NCBI GenBank assembly: GCA_029246545.1
Contig: JAQWMX010000018.1
Coordinates: 23,621 to 87,620 of the forward strand
Direction of reading: 5' to 3'
Source of the DNA: Gammaproteobacteria bacterium
GTDB taxonomy: Bacteria > Pseudomonadota > Gammaproteobacteria > Pseudomonadales > Pseudohongiellaceae
DNA: 64,000 bases
The notes beneath the pieces are model-generated. The model worked only from the letters and a program-made list of their open reading frames with translations. It was not told where the DNA came from and did no database searches. A program made the position numbers and the translations under genes. This document shows positions 7,786 through 15,978 of this stretch, in pieces. How positions within the stretch are numbered: the stretch's first letter is position 1; each line of letters begins with the position of its first letter.

Positions 7786-8620
7786 ATGGATACTGATGTA
7801 GCTGACAAGAAGACTGAAGAAAACTCTGCTAAAGAGCCTGATTCCGTAATGGAAGATGGTTTCGTGCGTAGTCTTGCTGTTATTCATAAAAGTCTTAAAA
7901 AATCTAAAAATCTAAAAATCTAAAAAAATCTATGAAGCAAATTGAGGGGACTATCCTTGATTTGTTTAACGCTAAATTGTTTACAATATTTCAAAGTGTT
8001 GATAATGGAAAAGAAATAGCTGCTAGTTTTATGGGTGGCATTGGTTCTGAGAAGGGTCAAGATATTGAAATCAAAGTACCATTTACTGCAACGTCACTTG
8101 CGGGCTATGTCGCCTTAAGTCAGCGTCCGATATTGGTAACAGATGTTTATGACAGTGCCTCTCTAGAAGATATTCATCCTAGACTTCAATGGGACAAGAG
8201 TTTTAGTGAATCTCAGGGACTGTTCTTCAAGTCAATGCTGGTTGTTCCCATTAAAGACGATATTTTATTAGGTGTGATACAGCTAATAAATTTAAAAGAA
8301 GATGAGCCCTTTACTAAAACTATCTCTTAAGCAATCAGGCTAATTGGTCCAACTAGTGCTGACGGGATACAGTTGAGCTTATGTGGGTGGTGGGTTGTGA
8401 TAAATGTGGGGATACCGGCTATCGTGGTCGAACCGGCGTGCATGAATTATTACTCGGAACTCACGAATTACAAAATATGATTTATCAAAGAGCCAGCCTG
8501 GAAGATATGAAAGAGCAATGTATTCTTGATGGTATGAGAACCCTGAAACAAGATGGTATTGAGAAAATATTTAATGGTCTGACCGATTATGAACAATTAT
8601 TGAGAATTATCGCAGAATAG
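7786..8620 (+). pseudogene. Remnant of a GAF-GspE/PilB-type secretion ATPase
   Basis: Three open pieces add up to the two ends of one broken gene. Piece 1 (7786-7923) begins with ATG and stops after 45 codons, inside an A-rich repeat. Piece 2 (7932-8330), in another frame, encodes most of a GAF domain ending in MLVVPIKDDILLGVIQLINL. Piece 3 (8381-8620) encodes the extreme C-terminus of a GspE/PilB ATPase: GCDKCGDTGYRGRTGVHELL, with one CxxC pair of its zinc module, then the final helices through LRIIAE. The entire ATPase core, with Walker A, Asp, Walker B and His boxes, is missing. Intact relatives pair an N-terminal GAF domain with a type II secretion/type IV pilus ATPase, so this copy cannot assemble or power such a machine. 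Confidence 0.88.
7896..7931 (+). repeat. Short tandem repeat (A5-7)TCT that causes a frameshift
   Basis: Four near-identical units (A6TCT, A5TCT, A5TCT, A7TCT) follow each other. Removing three units (26 bases) would restore a continuous reading frame from the upstream piece (HKSLKKS) into MKQIEG. The repeat is therefore a plausible slippage insertion that frameshifted the GAF-GspE gene. Confidence 0.75.
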
Positions 8621-9098
8621 GCTCTTCTAAGAGCGAGAAAAACCCCTTTATTTCTAGCATAAAAAACTTTCAAAAATTTTTATTTGGTTTAAGTACGTTT
8701 TTTTATGCACATATCTCACCGAGCGTTTAAAAACCCTATAAAATTAGGGGTAAAACTAGGAATTTCTTTTATTAGTTGTAAGCTATTGAAATATATACCT
8801 ATTTAATTGATCAATATTTAACCAATTTGTATTTAGTTTAGGTATTTACTTAAACCATAGCGTTTCAGCTAATGTTATTCACAAAGTTATCCACAAAAGC
8901 TGTGGAGAAAAAGATTTGGTAAATCTTAGCTAAAGATTAGGTAAAAGATTCATTAATCTTGTGGATTATAAATTTTGAGTATCAACGGCAATATCTCTCA
9001 GAAATCGTAGGGCTTGCTAATTTTCCAATGCTATACTTGCAAGCTAATTAAGTTGATTTAAATCCTTTGCCCTAGTGGCTAATTATTCAAGTAGATAA
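8621..9098. other. AT-rich intergenic region with DnaA-box cluster
   Basis: This 478-base gap follows the pseudogene and precedes an unknown acidic protein. Its first half is very AT-rich. Its second half contains the DnaA-like sites listed separately. No coding frame, tRNA or clear terminator was found. The promoter of the downstream gene must be here, but I could not pick it with confidence. Confidence 0.55.
8875..8968 (+). promoter_or_regulatory. Cluster of DnaA-box-like sites
   Basis: Two sites match the TTATNCACA consensus exactly: TTATTCACA (8875-8883) and TTATCCACA (8887-8895), spaced by 3 bases. Two inverted sites have one mismatch each: TGTGGAGAA (8901-8909) and TGTGGATTA (8960-8968). 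TCCACA and TGTGGA at 8890-8906 also form a perfect dyad around AAAGC. This density is unlikely to be accidental. It could titrate DnaA, regulate the next gene, or be part of an origin, but no origin-linked genes are nearby. Confidence 0.6.
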
Positions 9099-9734
9099 AT
9101 GATAGATATTGATCAAAACATTCCTTTCTTATGGCGCCTGAGCTCAGATAACGGTGATGGGTTTTGTATGGTCACTATGGTTGTTCCCTTTAACCAAGGA
9201 GAAGAGCGCCTTGAGCATGTCATTGAAACTGATATTTTCAGTTTTGCTAGTGATTTGGAGAGTGCTCAAAGTGAAGAAGTGCTTGAATGGAATGAAGAAG
9301 ATATTAATCTCTTCTTAAAATTGATTAGCAAGCAACAAAGTGAAGGTCAGTTGCCACCTGGAGAAACTGTCAGAGTTGATTTAAATGATCCTGAAACTAT
9401 AGAAATTGTGCAGATTGTTGCTGCTGCTGGATTTGGCGTGGTGCAATCTTGTGAAGAAATTCTGGCTCAAGCAAGCGGTACTGAACAAGTCTTTCCTAAT
9501 CTCGAACTAGGCACAGAAGTAAGTCTGAATACTTTGGAAGGTTACAAACGTGGAATTATTGTTGATGCTGAAGATGATGATGTGGTCTGCGTTATGCTAG
9601 ATGAAGTGGCTATTCGAGTTAATGGTGAGTTTATAGAAATCTGTCAACATGACCTCATCATGGTTAAGCGCTATCAGATATTAGACCCAATGTATTCAAG
9701 TGAGGCACCCAAGGGGAAAGATGTGTTGCATTAG
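9099..9734 (+). CDS. Acidic cytoplasmic protein of unknown function
   Basis: I do not recognise this 211-residue product. It has no signal peptide or membrane segment and is strongly acidic. An N-terminal part (residues 1-85) is followed by a short proline/glycine turn (QLPPGETVRVDL). A C-terminal beta-rich section comes after about residue 130, with repeated short hydrophobic strands (GIIVDAEDDDVVCVMLDEVAIRV), suggesting a small barrel. It lies 67 bases before prfC on the same strand and directly after the DnaA-box cluster. Co-transcription with prfC is possible, and a link to translation or replication is only inferred from position. Confidence 0.65.
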   Translation: MIDIDQNIPFLWRLSSDNGDGFCMVTMVVPFNQGEERLEHVIETDIFSFASDLESAQSEEVLEWNEEDINLFLKLISKQQSEGQLPPGETVRVDLNDPETIEIVQIVAAAGFGVVQSCEEILAQASGTEQVFPNLELGTEVSLNTLEGYKRGIIVDAEDDDVVCVMLDEVAIRVNGEFIEICQHDLIMVKRYQILDPMYSSEAPKGKDVLH

Positions 9735-9801
9735 CTTAAAGCTAAAGTCTTTTATGTTCCTATTTTATTAACTACCCTTTAATTATTGTCAGGACCCCTT
9801 T

Positions 9802-11382
9802 ATGGCCGATATCACAGCTGCAGTAGGCAAGCGGCGTACTTTTGCAATTATTTCTCACCCTGATGCTGGTAAAACCACTATTACTGAGAAATTGCTGTTA
9901 TATGGCAGAATTATCCAAAAAGCTGGCACGGTTAAAAGTAGAAAATCAGATCGACATGCTACTTCTGACTGGATGGGCATGGAAAAAGAAAGGGGCATTT
10001 CTGTTACCTCTTCGGTAATGCAATTCCCTTACAGGGATAGAATTGTCAATTTACTAGATACCCCGGGCCATGAAGATTTCTCTGAAGATACCTATAGAAC
10101 ATTAACAGCTGTGGATTCAGTGTTGATGGTTATAGATGGAGCGAAGGGAGTAGAAACGAGAACGATAAAATTAATGGAAGTATGTCGTTTAAGAGATACG
10201 CCGATTTTTACTTTTATCAATAAGCTAGACCGAGACACCAGAGATCCAATAGAGCTGTTGGATGAAGTAGAAGATGTACTCAAAATTGAATGCGCGCCAA
10301 TTTATTGGCCTCTAGGTATGGGTAAGGAATTGAAAGGTATCTATAACCTTTATACCGACACTATCCATGTTTATGAGCACGGACAGGATAGTGAAATTAG
10401 AAATGTTAAAGTTATTGATGGGTTAGAAAGCGCAGAAGCTACAGATTATCTAGGTGTTTATGCCGAAGACTTTAAGGAAGAAATTGAACTGGTTCGAGGA
10501 GCGAGCCATAAGTTTGATATTGATGCTTATTTATCTGGTAAACAATGCCCAGTGTTTTTTGGTTCTGCACTGGCGAATTTTGGTGTTGAAGAAATGTTGA
10601 ATGACTTTGTTGAATGGGCGCCAGTCCCACAAGACCGAGACACGCAATCACGTACGGTAAAAGCACTAGAACCTGGTTTTAGTGCTTTCGTGTTTAAAAT
10701 TCAGGCCAATATGGACCCTAAACACCGTGATCGTATTGCCTTCTTACGAGTATGCTCAGGTGAATACACCAAGGGTATGAAGATGAAACACGTGAGGATA
10801 GGTAAAGAGATTAAAGTAAGTGACGCTGTGACATTTTTAGCAGGTGATCGTGAGCAAGCTGAATATGCAGTATCCGGTGATATTTTGGGATTACATAATC
10901 ATGGCACTATTCAGATTGGTGATACATTTACGACTGGAGAAGACCTGCAATTTACGGGCATTCCACATTTTGCACCAGAGCTCTATAAGCGTATTCGCCT
11001 GAAGGACCCACTCAAGCTTAAGCAATTAAAAAAAGGTCTTACACAGCTCTCAGAAGAAGGTTCTACCCAAGTTTTTATGCCCTCGAGGAATAATGACCTA
11101 ATCGTAGGGGCAGTGGGCGTTCTGCAATTTGATGTGGTGGCCTATCGCCTGCAGGATGAATATAAGGTTGATTGCATCTATGAGCCGATTAGTATTTATA
11201 CAGCGCGGTGGGTAAGCTCTGATGACAACGCAAAACTAGATGAATTTAAGCGTAAGGCTGCAGAAAATATTGCTGTTGATGGAGGCGGCCACTTAACTTA
11301 CCTTGCTCCATCGAGAGTCAATTTGAGCTTAACTGAAGAGCGCTGGCCTGAACTGGAATTCCATGCCACCCGAGAACATTAA
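9802..11382 (+). CDS. prfC: Peptide chain release factor 3
   Basis: RF3 is a GTPase that removes RF1/RF2 from the ribosome after peptide release. The 526-residue protein has a full G domain: [16 protein letters not shown] (G1), the switch region with [14 protein letters not shown] (G2), [14 protein letters not shown] (G3), and FINKLDRD (G4). The EF-Tu-like domain II and the RF3-specific C-terminal domain ([16 protein letters not shown]) follow. GDREQAEYA and the long match through the last third distinguish it from EF-G. The start has an AGGACC-type site 8 bases upstream. Confidence 0.97.
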   Translation: MADITAAVGKRRTFAIISHPDAGKTTITEKLLLYGRIIQKAGTVKSRKSDRHATSDWMGMEKERGISVTSSVMQFPYRDRIVNLLDTPGHEDFSEDTYRTLTAVDSVLMVIDGAKGVETRTIKLMEVCRLRDTPIFTFINKLDRDTRDPIELLDEVEDVLKIECAPIYWPLGMGKELKGIYNLYTDTIHVYEHGQDSEIRNVKVIDGLESAEATDYLGVYAEDFKEEIELVRGASHKFDIDAYLSGKQCPVFFGSALANFGVEEMLNDFVEWAPVPQDRDTQSRTVKALEPGFSAFVFKIQANMDPKHRDRIAFLRVCSGEYTKGMKMKHVRIGKEIKVSDAVTFLAGDREQAEYAVSGDILGLHNHGTIQIGDTFTTGEDLQFTGIPHFAPELYKRIRLKDPLKLKQLKKGLTQLSEEGSTQVFMPSRNNDLIVGAVGVLQFDVVAYRLQDEYKVDCIYEPISIYTARWVSSDDNAKLDEFKRKAAENIAVDGGGHLTYLAPSRVNLSLTEERWPELEFHATREH

Positions 11383-11437
11383 ATTATCGACTGCGCTCAA
11401 AACGTTATTGTATTTATAATTATTAAAGATTAACTGC

Positions 11438-12544
11438 TTAATCTTCCTCCAGTTTGGGCGATAGCGACAGTCCTCCAGTCGCTTCTTCATCACTTACACC
11501 TTCGCCTCGTTCACTTTCAGAAAGAGAAATTTTCAGGCGCAGATTGTTTTCTGAATCAGCGTTTTTCAGGGCTTCTTCCATTGATATTTTTCCATCACAG
11601 TATAATTGGAACAAGGCATTGTCGAATGTTTTCATTCCGACACCTTCTGATTTCTCCATGACATCTTTGATTTCTTCTACTTTGCCATTTTTGATCAAAT
11701 CAGCAACACGTGGTGTTCCCAGTAAAATTTCTATTGCAGCGGCGCGTTTGCCATCTGGGGTTTTCACCAGACGTTGAGATATAAAACCACGAAGATTTAT
11801 TGCCAGATCAAGATAAAGTTGTTTATGCCGCTCCTCTGGAAAGAAGTTAATAATTCTATCTAATGCCTGATTGGCATTGTTAGCGTGAAGAGTGGATATA
11901 CACAAGTGGCCGGTTTCAGCAAAAGCCAAGGCATGCTCCATCGTTTCTTGGGTACGTATCTCTCCGATGAGAATAACGTCAGGAGCTTGACGTAAAGTGT
12001 TCTCTAAAGCTTCTTCATAAGATAAAGTATCTACGCCTACTTCGCGTTGGTTCACAAGAGATTTTTTATGAGGATGGACAAATTCAACTGGGTCTTCGAT
12101 GGTAATGATGTGCCCGTCTGAATTCTGATTTCGGTAATCAATCAAGGAAGCCAGAGACGTCGATTTGCCTGAACCGGCTCCCCCAACAAATAAAATGAGT
12201 CCATTTTTTTGCATCATCAGTTCTGGCAAAATATCGGGCAGCCCTAACTTTTTGTAATCTGGAATATCAGACACGATGCGTCTACAGACCAAGCCGACTT
12301 CATTACGTTGTACAAATATATTGACACGAAAACGTCCTATTCCTTCTTCCATTAAAGCCAGATTCATTTCCAGTTTTTCTTCAAACTCTTTACGCTGATC
12401 TTCACTCATAATCTGATTGGCGATTTTTCTGGTATAACCTTCAGGCAATGATTTTTCTGTCATTGGCGATAGCTTGCCATGAGCTTTCATACTTGGTGGC
12501 GCACCAGTGGTTAAGAATAGGTCAGAACCTTCTTTGTCGATCAT
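11438..12544 (-). CDS. pilU: Type IV pilus retraction ATPase PilU, start disrupted
   Basis: This PilT/PilU-family hexameric ATPase should depolymerise type IV pili. Walker A (GGAGSGKSTSLASL), Walker B (VILIGEIRTQETMEHAL) and the His box (CISTLHANNANQALD) are intact, and the long acidic C-terminal tail fits PilU rather than PilT. The expected start is the ATG at 12569-12571, with GGAG just upstream, which reads Met-Glu-Ile then TAA. After the stop the same frame continues Asp-Leu-Leu-Lys-Ile into the annotated ATG, exactly matching the usual PilU start. Translation must re-initiate at the internal ATG (12542-12544), which has no ribosome-binding site, or the gene is silent. No pilT or other pil genes are present. 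Confidence 0.88.
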   Translation of the reverse strand: MIDKEGSDLFLTTGAPPSMKAHGKLSPMTEKSLPEGYTRKIANQIMSEDQRKEFEEKLEMNLALMEEGIGRFRVNIFVQRNEVGLVCRRIVSDIPDYKKLGLPDILPELMMQKNGLILFVGGAGSGKSTSLASLIDYRNQNSDGHIITIEDPVEFVHPHKKSLVNQREVGVDTLSYEEALENTLRQAPDVILIGEIRTQETMEHALAFAETGHLCISTLHANNANQALDRIINFFPEERHKQLYLDLAINLRGFISQRLVKTPDGKRAAAIEILLGTPRVADLIKNGKVEEIKDVMEKSEGVGMKTFDNALFQLYCDGKISMEEALKNADSENNLRLKISLSESERGEGVSDEEATGGLSLSPKLEED

Positions 12545-12584
12545 GATTTTGAGTAAATCTTATATTTCCATGAGGAGCTCCTGT

Positions 12585-13595
12585 TTAAAATCTTCTATCG
12601 GTATACCAGTTAACTTTATTGCTGGTAAGGTGAATATCTTTTTCTATACCTAATGTAAGTGCAAATAAAGCCATACGAATAAGCACACCGTTATCGGCTT
12701 GCCGAAATATTGCCAGACTTGGGTGCTGATTTAAATCGTTATCTAATTCATTTGCCTCAGCTCTGGAGTCTCTAGGTAAAGGGTGCATGATGACAGTATC
12801 AGGTTCGCAATGGGCTGTATAAATAGATTGATTAAGTCTAAATCTACCACGATAAGTATTAGCTTCTTCTTGGTTGTTAAAACGCTCTTCTTGAATACGA
12901 GTTAGATAAACCAAATGTTTATCCCCCAGACCAGTTTCCATGTTTTCTGTCTCATTTACTTCATGGCCTGATTTTAGTAAATCGTCCACAATGTCTTTTG
13001 GCATTTTAAGTTCACTAGGCGATATAAGAGTAAAAGAAATATTTTTATAGAGTTTTAACAATTTACATAATGAGTGAACAGTACGGCCATATTTAAGGTC
13101 ACCAACTAAGGCAATATTCAGTCCATTAATTTCACCTTCAATGTTTAATTCTTTTTTTATTGTATAGAGGTCTAGCAAAGCTTGAGAAGGGTGTTCTGCC
13201 GATCCATCACCGGCATTTATAACAGGGACCCTGCTAGCTTTTGAGAATTCTTCTACCGAACCATCCATAGTGTGCCGCATCACGATAATATCGCTGTAGC
13301 CGCTTATTACTCGCGCAGTATCATACAGCGATTCACCTTTAGCTAAGGCTGAGGACTTAATTTCAGTGGTTTCCCTAACTTGGCCGCCAAGTAAATTGAA
13401 TGCGCAGCCAAAACTGATTCGAGTTCGAGTGCTAGGTTCAAAAAACAAAGATCCAAGAATTGCACCCTCAAGCACTCGAGTTTTCAATTCGCGGTGAGCA
13501 TAGGGCTGCATTTGATCGGCTATAGAGAACAGTCTCTCCACATCTTGAGTGTCGAATTGATTTATTGAAAGAATATGGGCGCCAAGAAAATTCAT
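12585..13595 (-). CDS. pyrB: Aspartate carbamoyltransferase catalytic subunit
   Basis: PyrB joins carbamoyl phosphate and aspartate in the second step of pyrimidine synthesis. The carbamoyl-phosphate loop FEPSTRTRISF, the EIKSSALAKGESLYDTAR loop, GDGSAEHPSQALLDLYTI, GDLKYGRTVHSL and the closing MHPLPRDSRAE are all present. At 336 residues it is about 25 longer than the E. coli chain, with most of the extra length in the region around DKHLVYLTRIQEERF. No pyrI regulatory subunit or inactive pyrC follows. pyrC and the related argF lie elsewhere in this window, so pyrimidine and arginine genes are scattered here. Confidence 0.94.
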   Translation of the reverse strand: MNFLGAHILSINQFDTQDVERLFSIADQMQPYAHRELKTRVLEGAILGSLFFEPSTRTRISFGCAFNLLGGQVRETTEIKSSALAKGESLYDTARVISGYSDIIVMRHTMDGSVEEFSKASRVPVINAGDGSAEHPSQALLDLYTIKKELNIEGEINGLNIALVGDLKYGRTVHSLCKLLKLYKNISFTLISPSELKMPKDIVDDLLKSGHEVNETENMETGLGDKHLVYLTRIQEERFNNQEEANTYRGRFRLNQSIYTAHCEPDTVIMHPLPRDSRAEANELDNDLNQHPSLAIFRQADNGVLIRMALFALTLGIEKDIHLTSNKVNWYTDRRF

Positions 13596-13755
13596 GCGGT
13601 CAGATTAATGCTGGTCTCAACAGTCGATGACATATTGAAAGCAGATGTTACTACTGTTGGAGGGTAAAAGAAATTAAGGATCTAAAATTTAGCTATTCTA
13701 AAATTTTAGTAAAGATTCGATAAAGCATTATAGATTTTAAAAGTATCGGTCAGTT

Positions 13756-14343
13756 CTAACTATTATTTAAGCCATATAGGTAGGTAGTGATCATATGCTT
13801 CGCCATTGCCTCAAGATTGAATTCCCCATCCCTTACGCGGTTTCCTCTAATTGAAAGGATACACATGCCATGAATACTAGTCAGAATTGTCTGAGCGGCC
13901 TTTGGAGCTTTTCTTTTCTGTTTGATATGAGGAAGAAGAGCTTCAACGATCATGCAGAAAAATCTATGAATTTTATCTAAGTACCAGTCAGGAATATCAT
14001 TCTGGGTCATGTCATCTAGACCATACAAGAACAACCATAGATTTTGATAATCCTGAGAGAATTGTACATATTTTTTAATATGGTAATTTAATTTATTTCT
14101 CTTATTGCTAATACCTTTTGCTATCTCTTCATGAAAAAGGTCAAGAATTGCCCCATAAACATGGAATCTTAGATTTTCCATATTTCCAAAAATATAGTAA
14201 ATGGTCCCTACGGTGTAGCCCATTCGCTTGGCAATATCGCGTGCTTTAAAGCCAGCTTCTCCTTTTTCTTCAACTAATTCATAGGCATGTAAGATGGATA
14301 ATTCTTTTAATTCTTCCTTGCTGTGGTCTGATCTGCGCGCCAT
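13756..14343 (-). CDS. TetR/AcrR-family transcriptional regulator
   Basis: The 195-residue repressor-type protein has an N-terminal helix-turn-helix (residues of about 30-55: KARDIAKRMGYTVGTIYYIFG), in which the second helix and the TIYY(I/H)F turn match the TetR signature. An all-helical ligand/dimer domain follows, resembling the WHG-type C-terminal domain with FLYGLDD. The gene is transcribed away from sbcB, across a gap of about 180 bases. No target operator or adjacent efflux gene is visible, so the ligand and regulon are unknown. Confidence 0.82.
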   Translation of the reverse strand: MARRSDHSKEELKELSILHAYELVEEKGEAGFKARDIAKRMGYTVGTIYYIFGNMENLRFHVYGAILDLFHEEIAKGISNKRNKLNYHIKKYVQFSQDYQNLWLFLYGLDDMTQNDIPDWYLDKIHRFFCMIVEALLPHIKQKRKAPKAAQTILTSIHGMCILSIRGNRVRDGEFNLEAMAKHMITTYLYGLNNS

Positions 14344-14526
14344 ATTTAACCTTTTCTTTTCGAATATTTTAAAAGTACTTCTTGTGTTTTTTTAATTTAA
14401 ATTCACGTTTCAATGTAAGTCTACTTTATTGCTATATGCTAAGACTACATACCCGGAAGGTCTGGATAGGGTAAAATGTTAACTGGGTCACATGCCTGAT
14501 ATCTGGATAATCGAAGGTGAAATAGT

Positions 14527-15978
14527 TTGGCAAATAGTAATTCAATTTATTGGCATGATTATGAAACTTTCGGTAGTGATCCCCGCAAGGATCGTGCCTG
14601 CCAGTTTGCAGGTATACGTACAGATGAAGACTTAACTATTATTGGTGACCCACTAGTAATCTATTGCCGTCCCGCTTTAGACGTATTACCAGACCCTGAG
14701 GCATGTTTGGTTACCGGCATTACCCCCCAAACTGCTCTTGAAAAAGGCCTTTCTGAAGTTGAGTTTTCTGCACAAATATTAGCTGAATTTTCTGAACCGC
14801 AAACATGTGTAGCTGGATTTAATAGTGTGCGCTTTGATGATGAAGTTACTCGTCATCTTCTGTATCGCTGTTTCTATGACCCCTATGAAAGAGAATGGAA
14901 GAATGACAATTCTCGCTGGGACATTATTGATTTGCTTAGAATGTGCTATGCCTTAAGGCCAGAGGGGTTTAACTGGCCAACAAAACCTGAAGGTACACCC
15001 AGTTTTAGATTAGAAGAATTTACTAGCGCAAATAATATCGCTCATGAAGGCGCGCATGATGCTTTGGCTGACGTTTACGCAACTATTGCTGTTGCGAAAC
15101 TAATTAAGACTAAACAACCTAAGCTTTACGACTTTTATTATAGTAAACGCAAAAAAAATAGCGTTCTGCCAATGTTCAACTTGGCTGAACCACAGCCACT
15201 AATACATATATCTTCGATGTATCCTGCTAGTAAAGGCTGTATGGCAATTGTTATCCCAATAATGCTCGATCCAAGCAATTCAAATGGCATCATTGTCTAT
15301 GATTTAAGTAGTGACCCTAGTAGTTGGCTTGGAGATAGTATTGAAAGTATTAAGGAGCGGATTTTTACGTCAAATACCGATTTACCAAAGGGTGTTGAAA
15401 GAATCGCTTTAAAAACAGTGCATGTGAATAAATGCCCGGCATTGGCTCCTTTAAGCGTACTTACTGATGAAATAAACGCCAAGTTTCAGATTGACCTCAA
15501 GCAGTGTGAATTGCATCAACAGCAAATACTTGAACAAGAAGATTTACAAGAAAAGTTAAATGGTGTTTTTAAACCAGATTTTAAAACAGAGCAAGACCCA
15601 GATTTAATGCTCTATAGTGGTGGGTTTTTTGATGGTCACGATAAATCACTATTTTCACAAATCCGTCTGGAAAAATCTGAGAGTTTAGGAGAGCAAGATT
15701 TTGACTTTCATGATAAACGTTTGTCTGAGATGTTGTTTCGTTATCGATGTCGAAATTATTTAGACTGTTTGACTATTGAAGAGTTTGAAATTTGGCGAGA
15801 TTATTGTCGGAAGAAATTCTTAACTGAAGATTCCGAAGGTCTCTCTCAAGTATCTTATGTTAAACAGACTATTAGCACTAAATTGAAAGATGCAAATCCA
15901 CAGCAAAAACTGTTGTTGGAACAGCTTAGCCAGTATATTGGCTCCCTTTGTGAAAAACTGGAAATTGAAGCTGAATGA
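14527..15978 (+). CDS. sbcB: Exodeoxyribonuclease I
   Basis: ExoI degrades single-stranded DNA 3' to 5' and acts in mismatch repair and recombination. The 483-residue protein opens with the DEDDh exonuclease motif (WHDYETFG...DRACQFAGIRTD). It has GFNSVRFDDEVTRHLLYR and the AHDALADVYATIAVAKL motif with the catalytic His and Asp, then the SH3-like and helical C-terminal parts (LRYRCRNYLD-type segment). The start is TTG at 14527, chosen because GAAGGTGA lies 6 bases upstream and the protein begins properly (MANSNSIYWHDYETFG). Its stop overlaps the start of the downstream transporter gene (ATGA), so the two are translationally coupled. Confidence 0.95.
   Translation: MANSNSIYWHDYETFGSDPRKDRACQFAGIRTDEDLTIIGDPLVIYCRPALDVLPDPEACLVTGITPQTALEKGLSEVEFSAQILAEFSEPQTCVAGFNSVRFDDEVTRHLLYRCFYDPYEREWKNDNSRWDIIDLLRMCYALRPEGFNWPTKPEGTPSFRLEEFTSANNIAHEGAHDALADVYATIAVAKLIKTKQPKLYDFYYSKRKKNSVLPMFNLAEPQPLIHISSMYPASKGCMAIVIPIMLDPSNSNGIIVYDLSSDPSSWLGDSIESIKERIFTSNTDLPKGVERIALKTVHVNKCPALAPLSVLTDEINAKFQIDLKQCELHQQQILEQEDLQEKLNGVFKPDFKTEQDPDLMLYSGGFFDGHDKSLFSQIRLEKSESLGEQDFDFHDKRLSEMLFRYRCRNYLDCLTIEEFEIWRDYCRKKFLTEDSEGLSQVSYVKQTISTKLKDANPQQKLLLEQLSQYIGSLCEKLEIEAE

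Noticed and set aside
7896..7931. Phase-variable contingency locus
   Set aside because: The gene downstream has also lost its catalytic core, so reverting the repeat would not restore function.
8875..8968. Chromosomal replication origin
   Set aside because: The DnaA boxes are real matches, but dnaA, dnaN, gidA and rpmH are not near, so calling oriC is not supported by the window alone.
13682..13711. Hairpin CTAAAATTT/AAATTTTAG between pyrB and the TetR gene as a terminator
   Set aside because: The stem is all weak pairs with a single G-C pair and no good T-run follows in the right direction.
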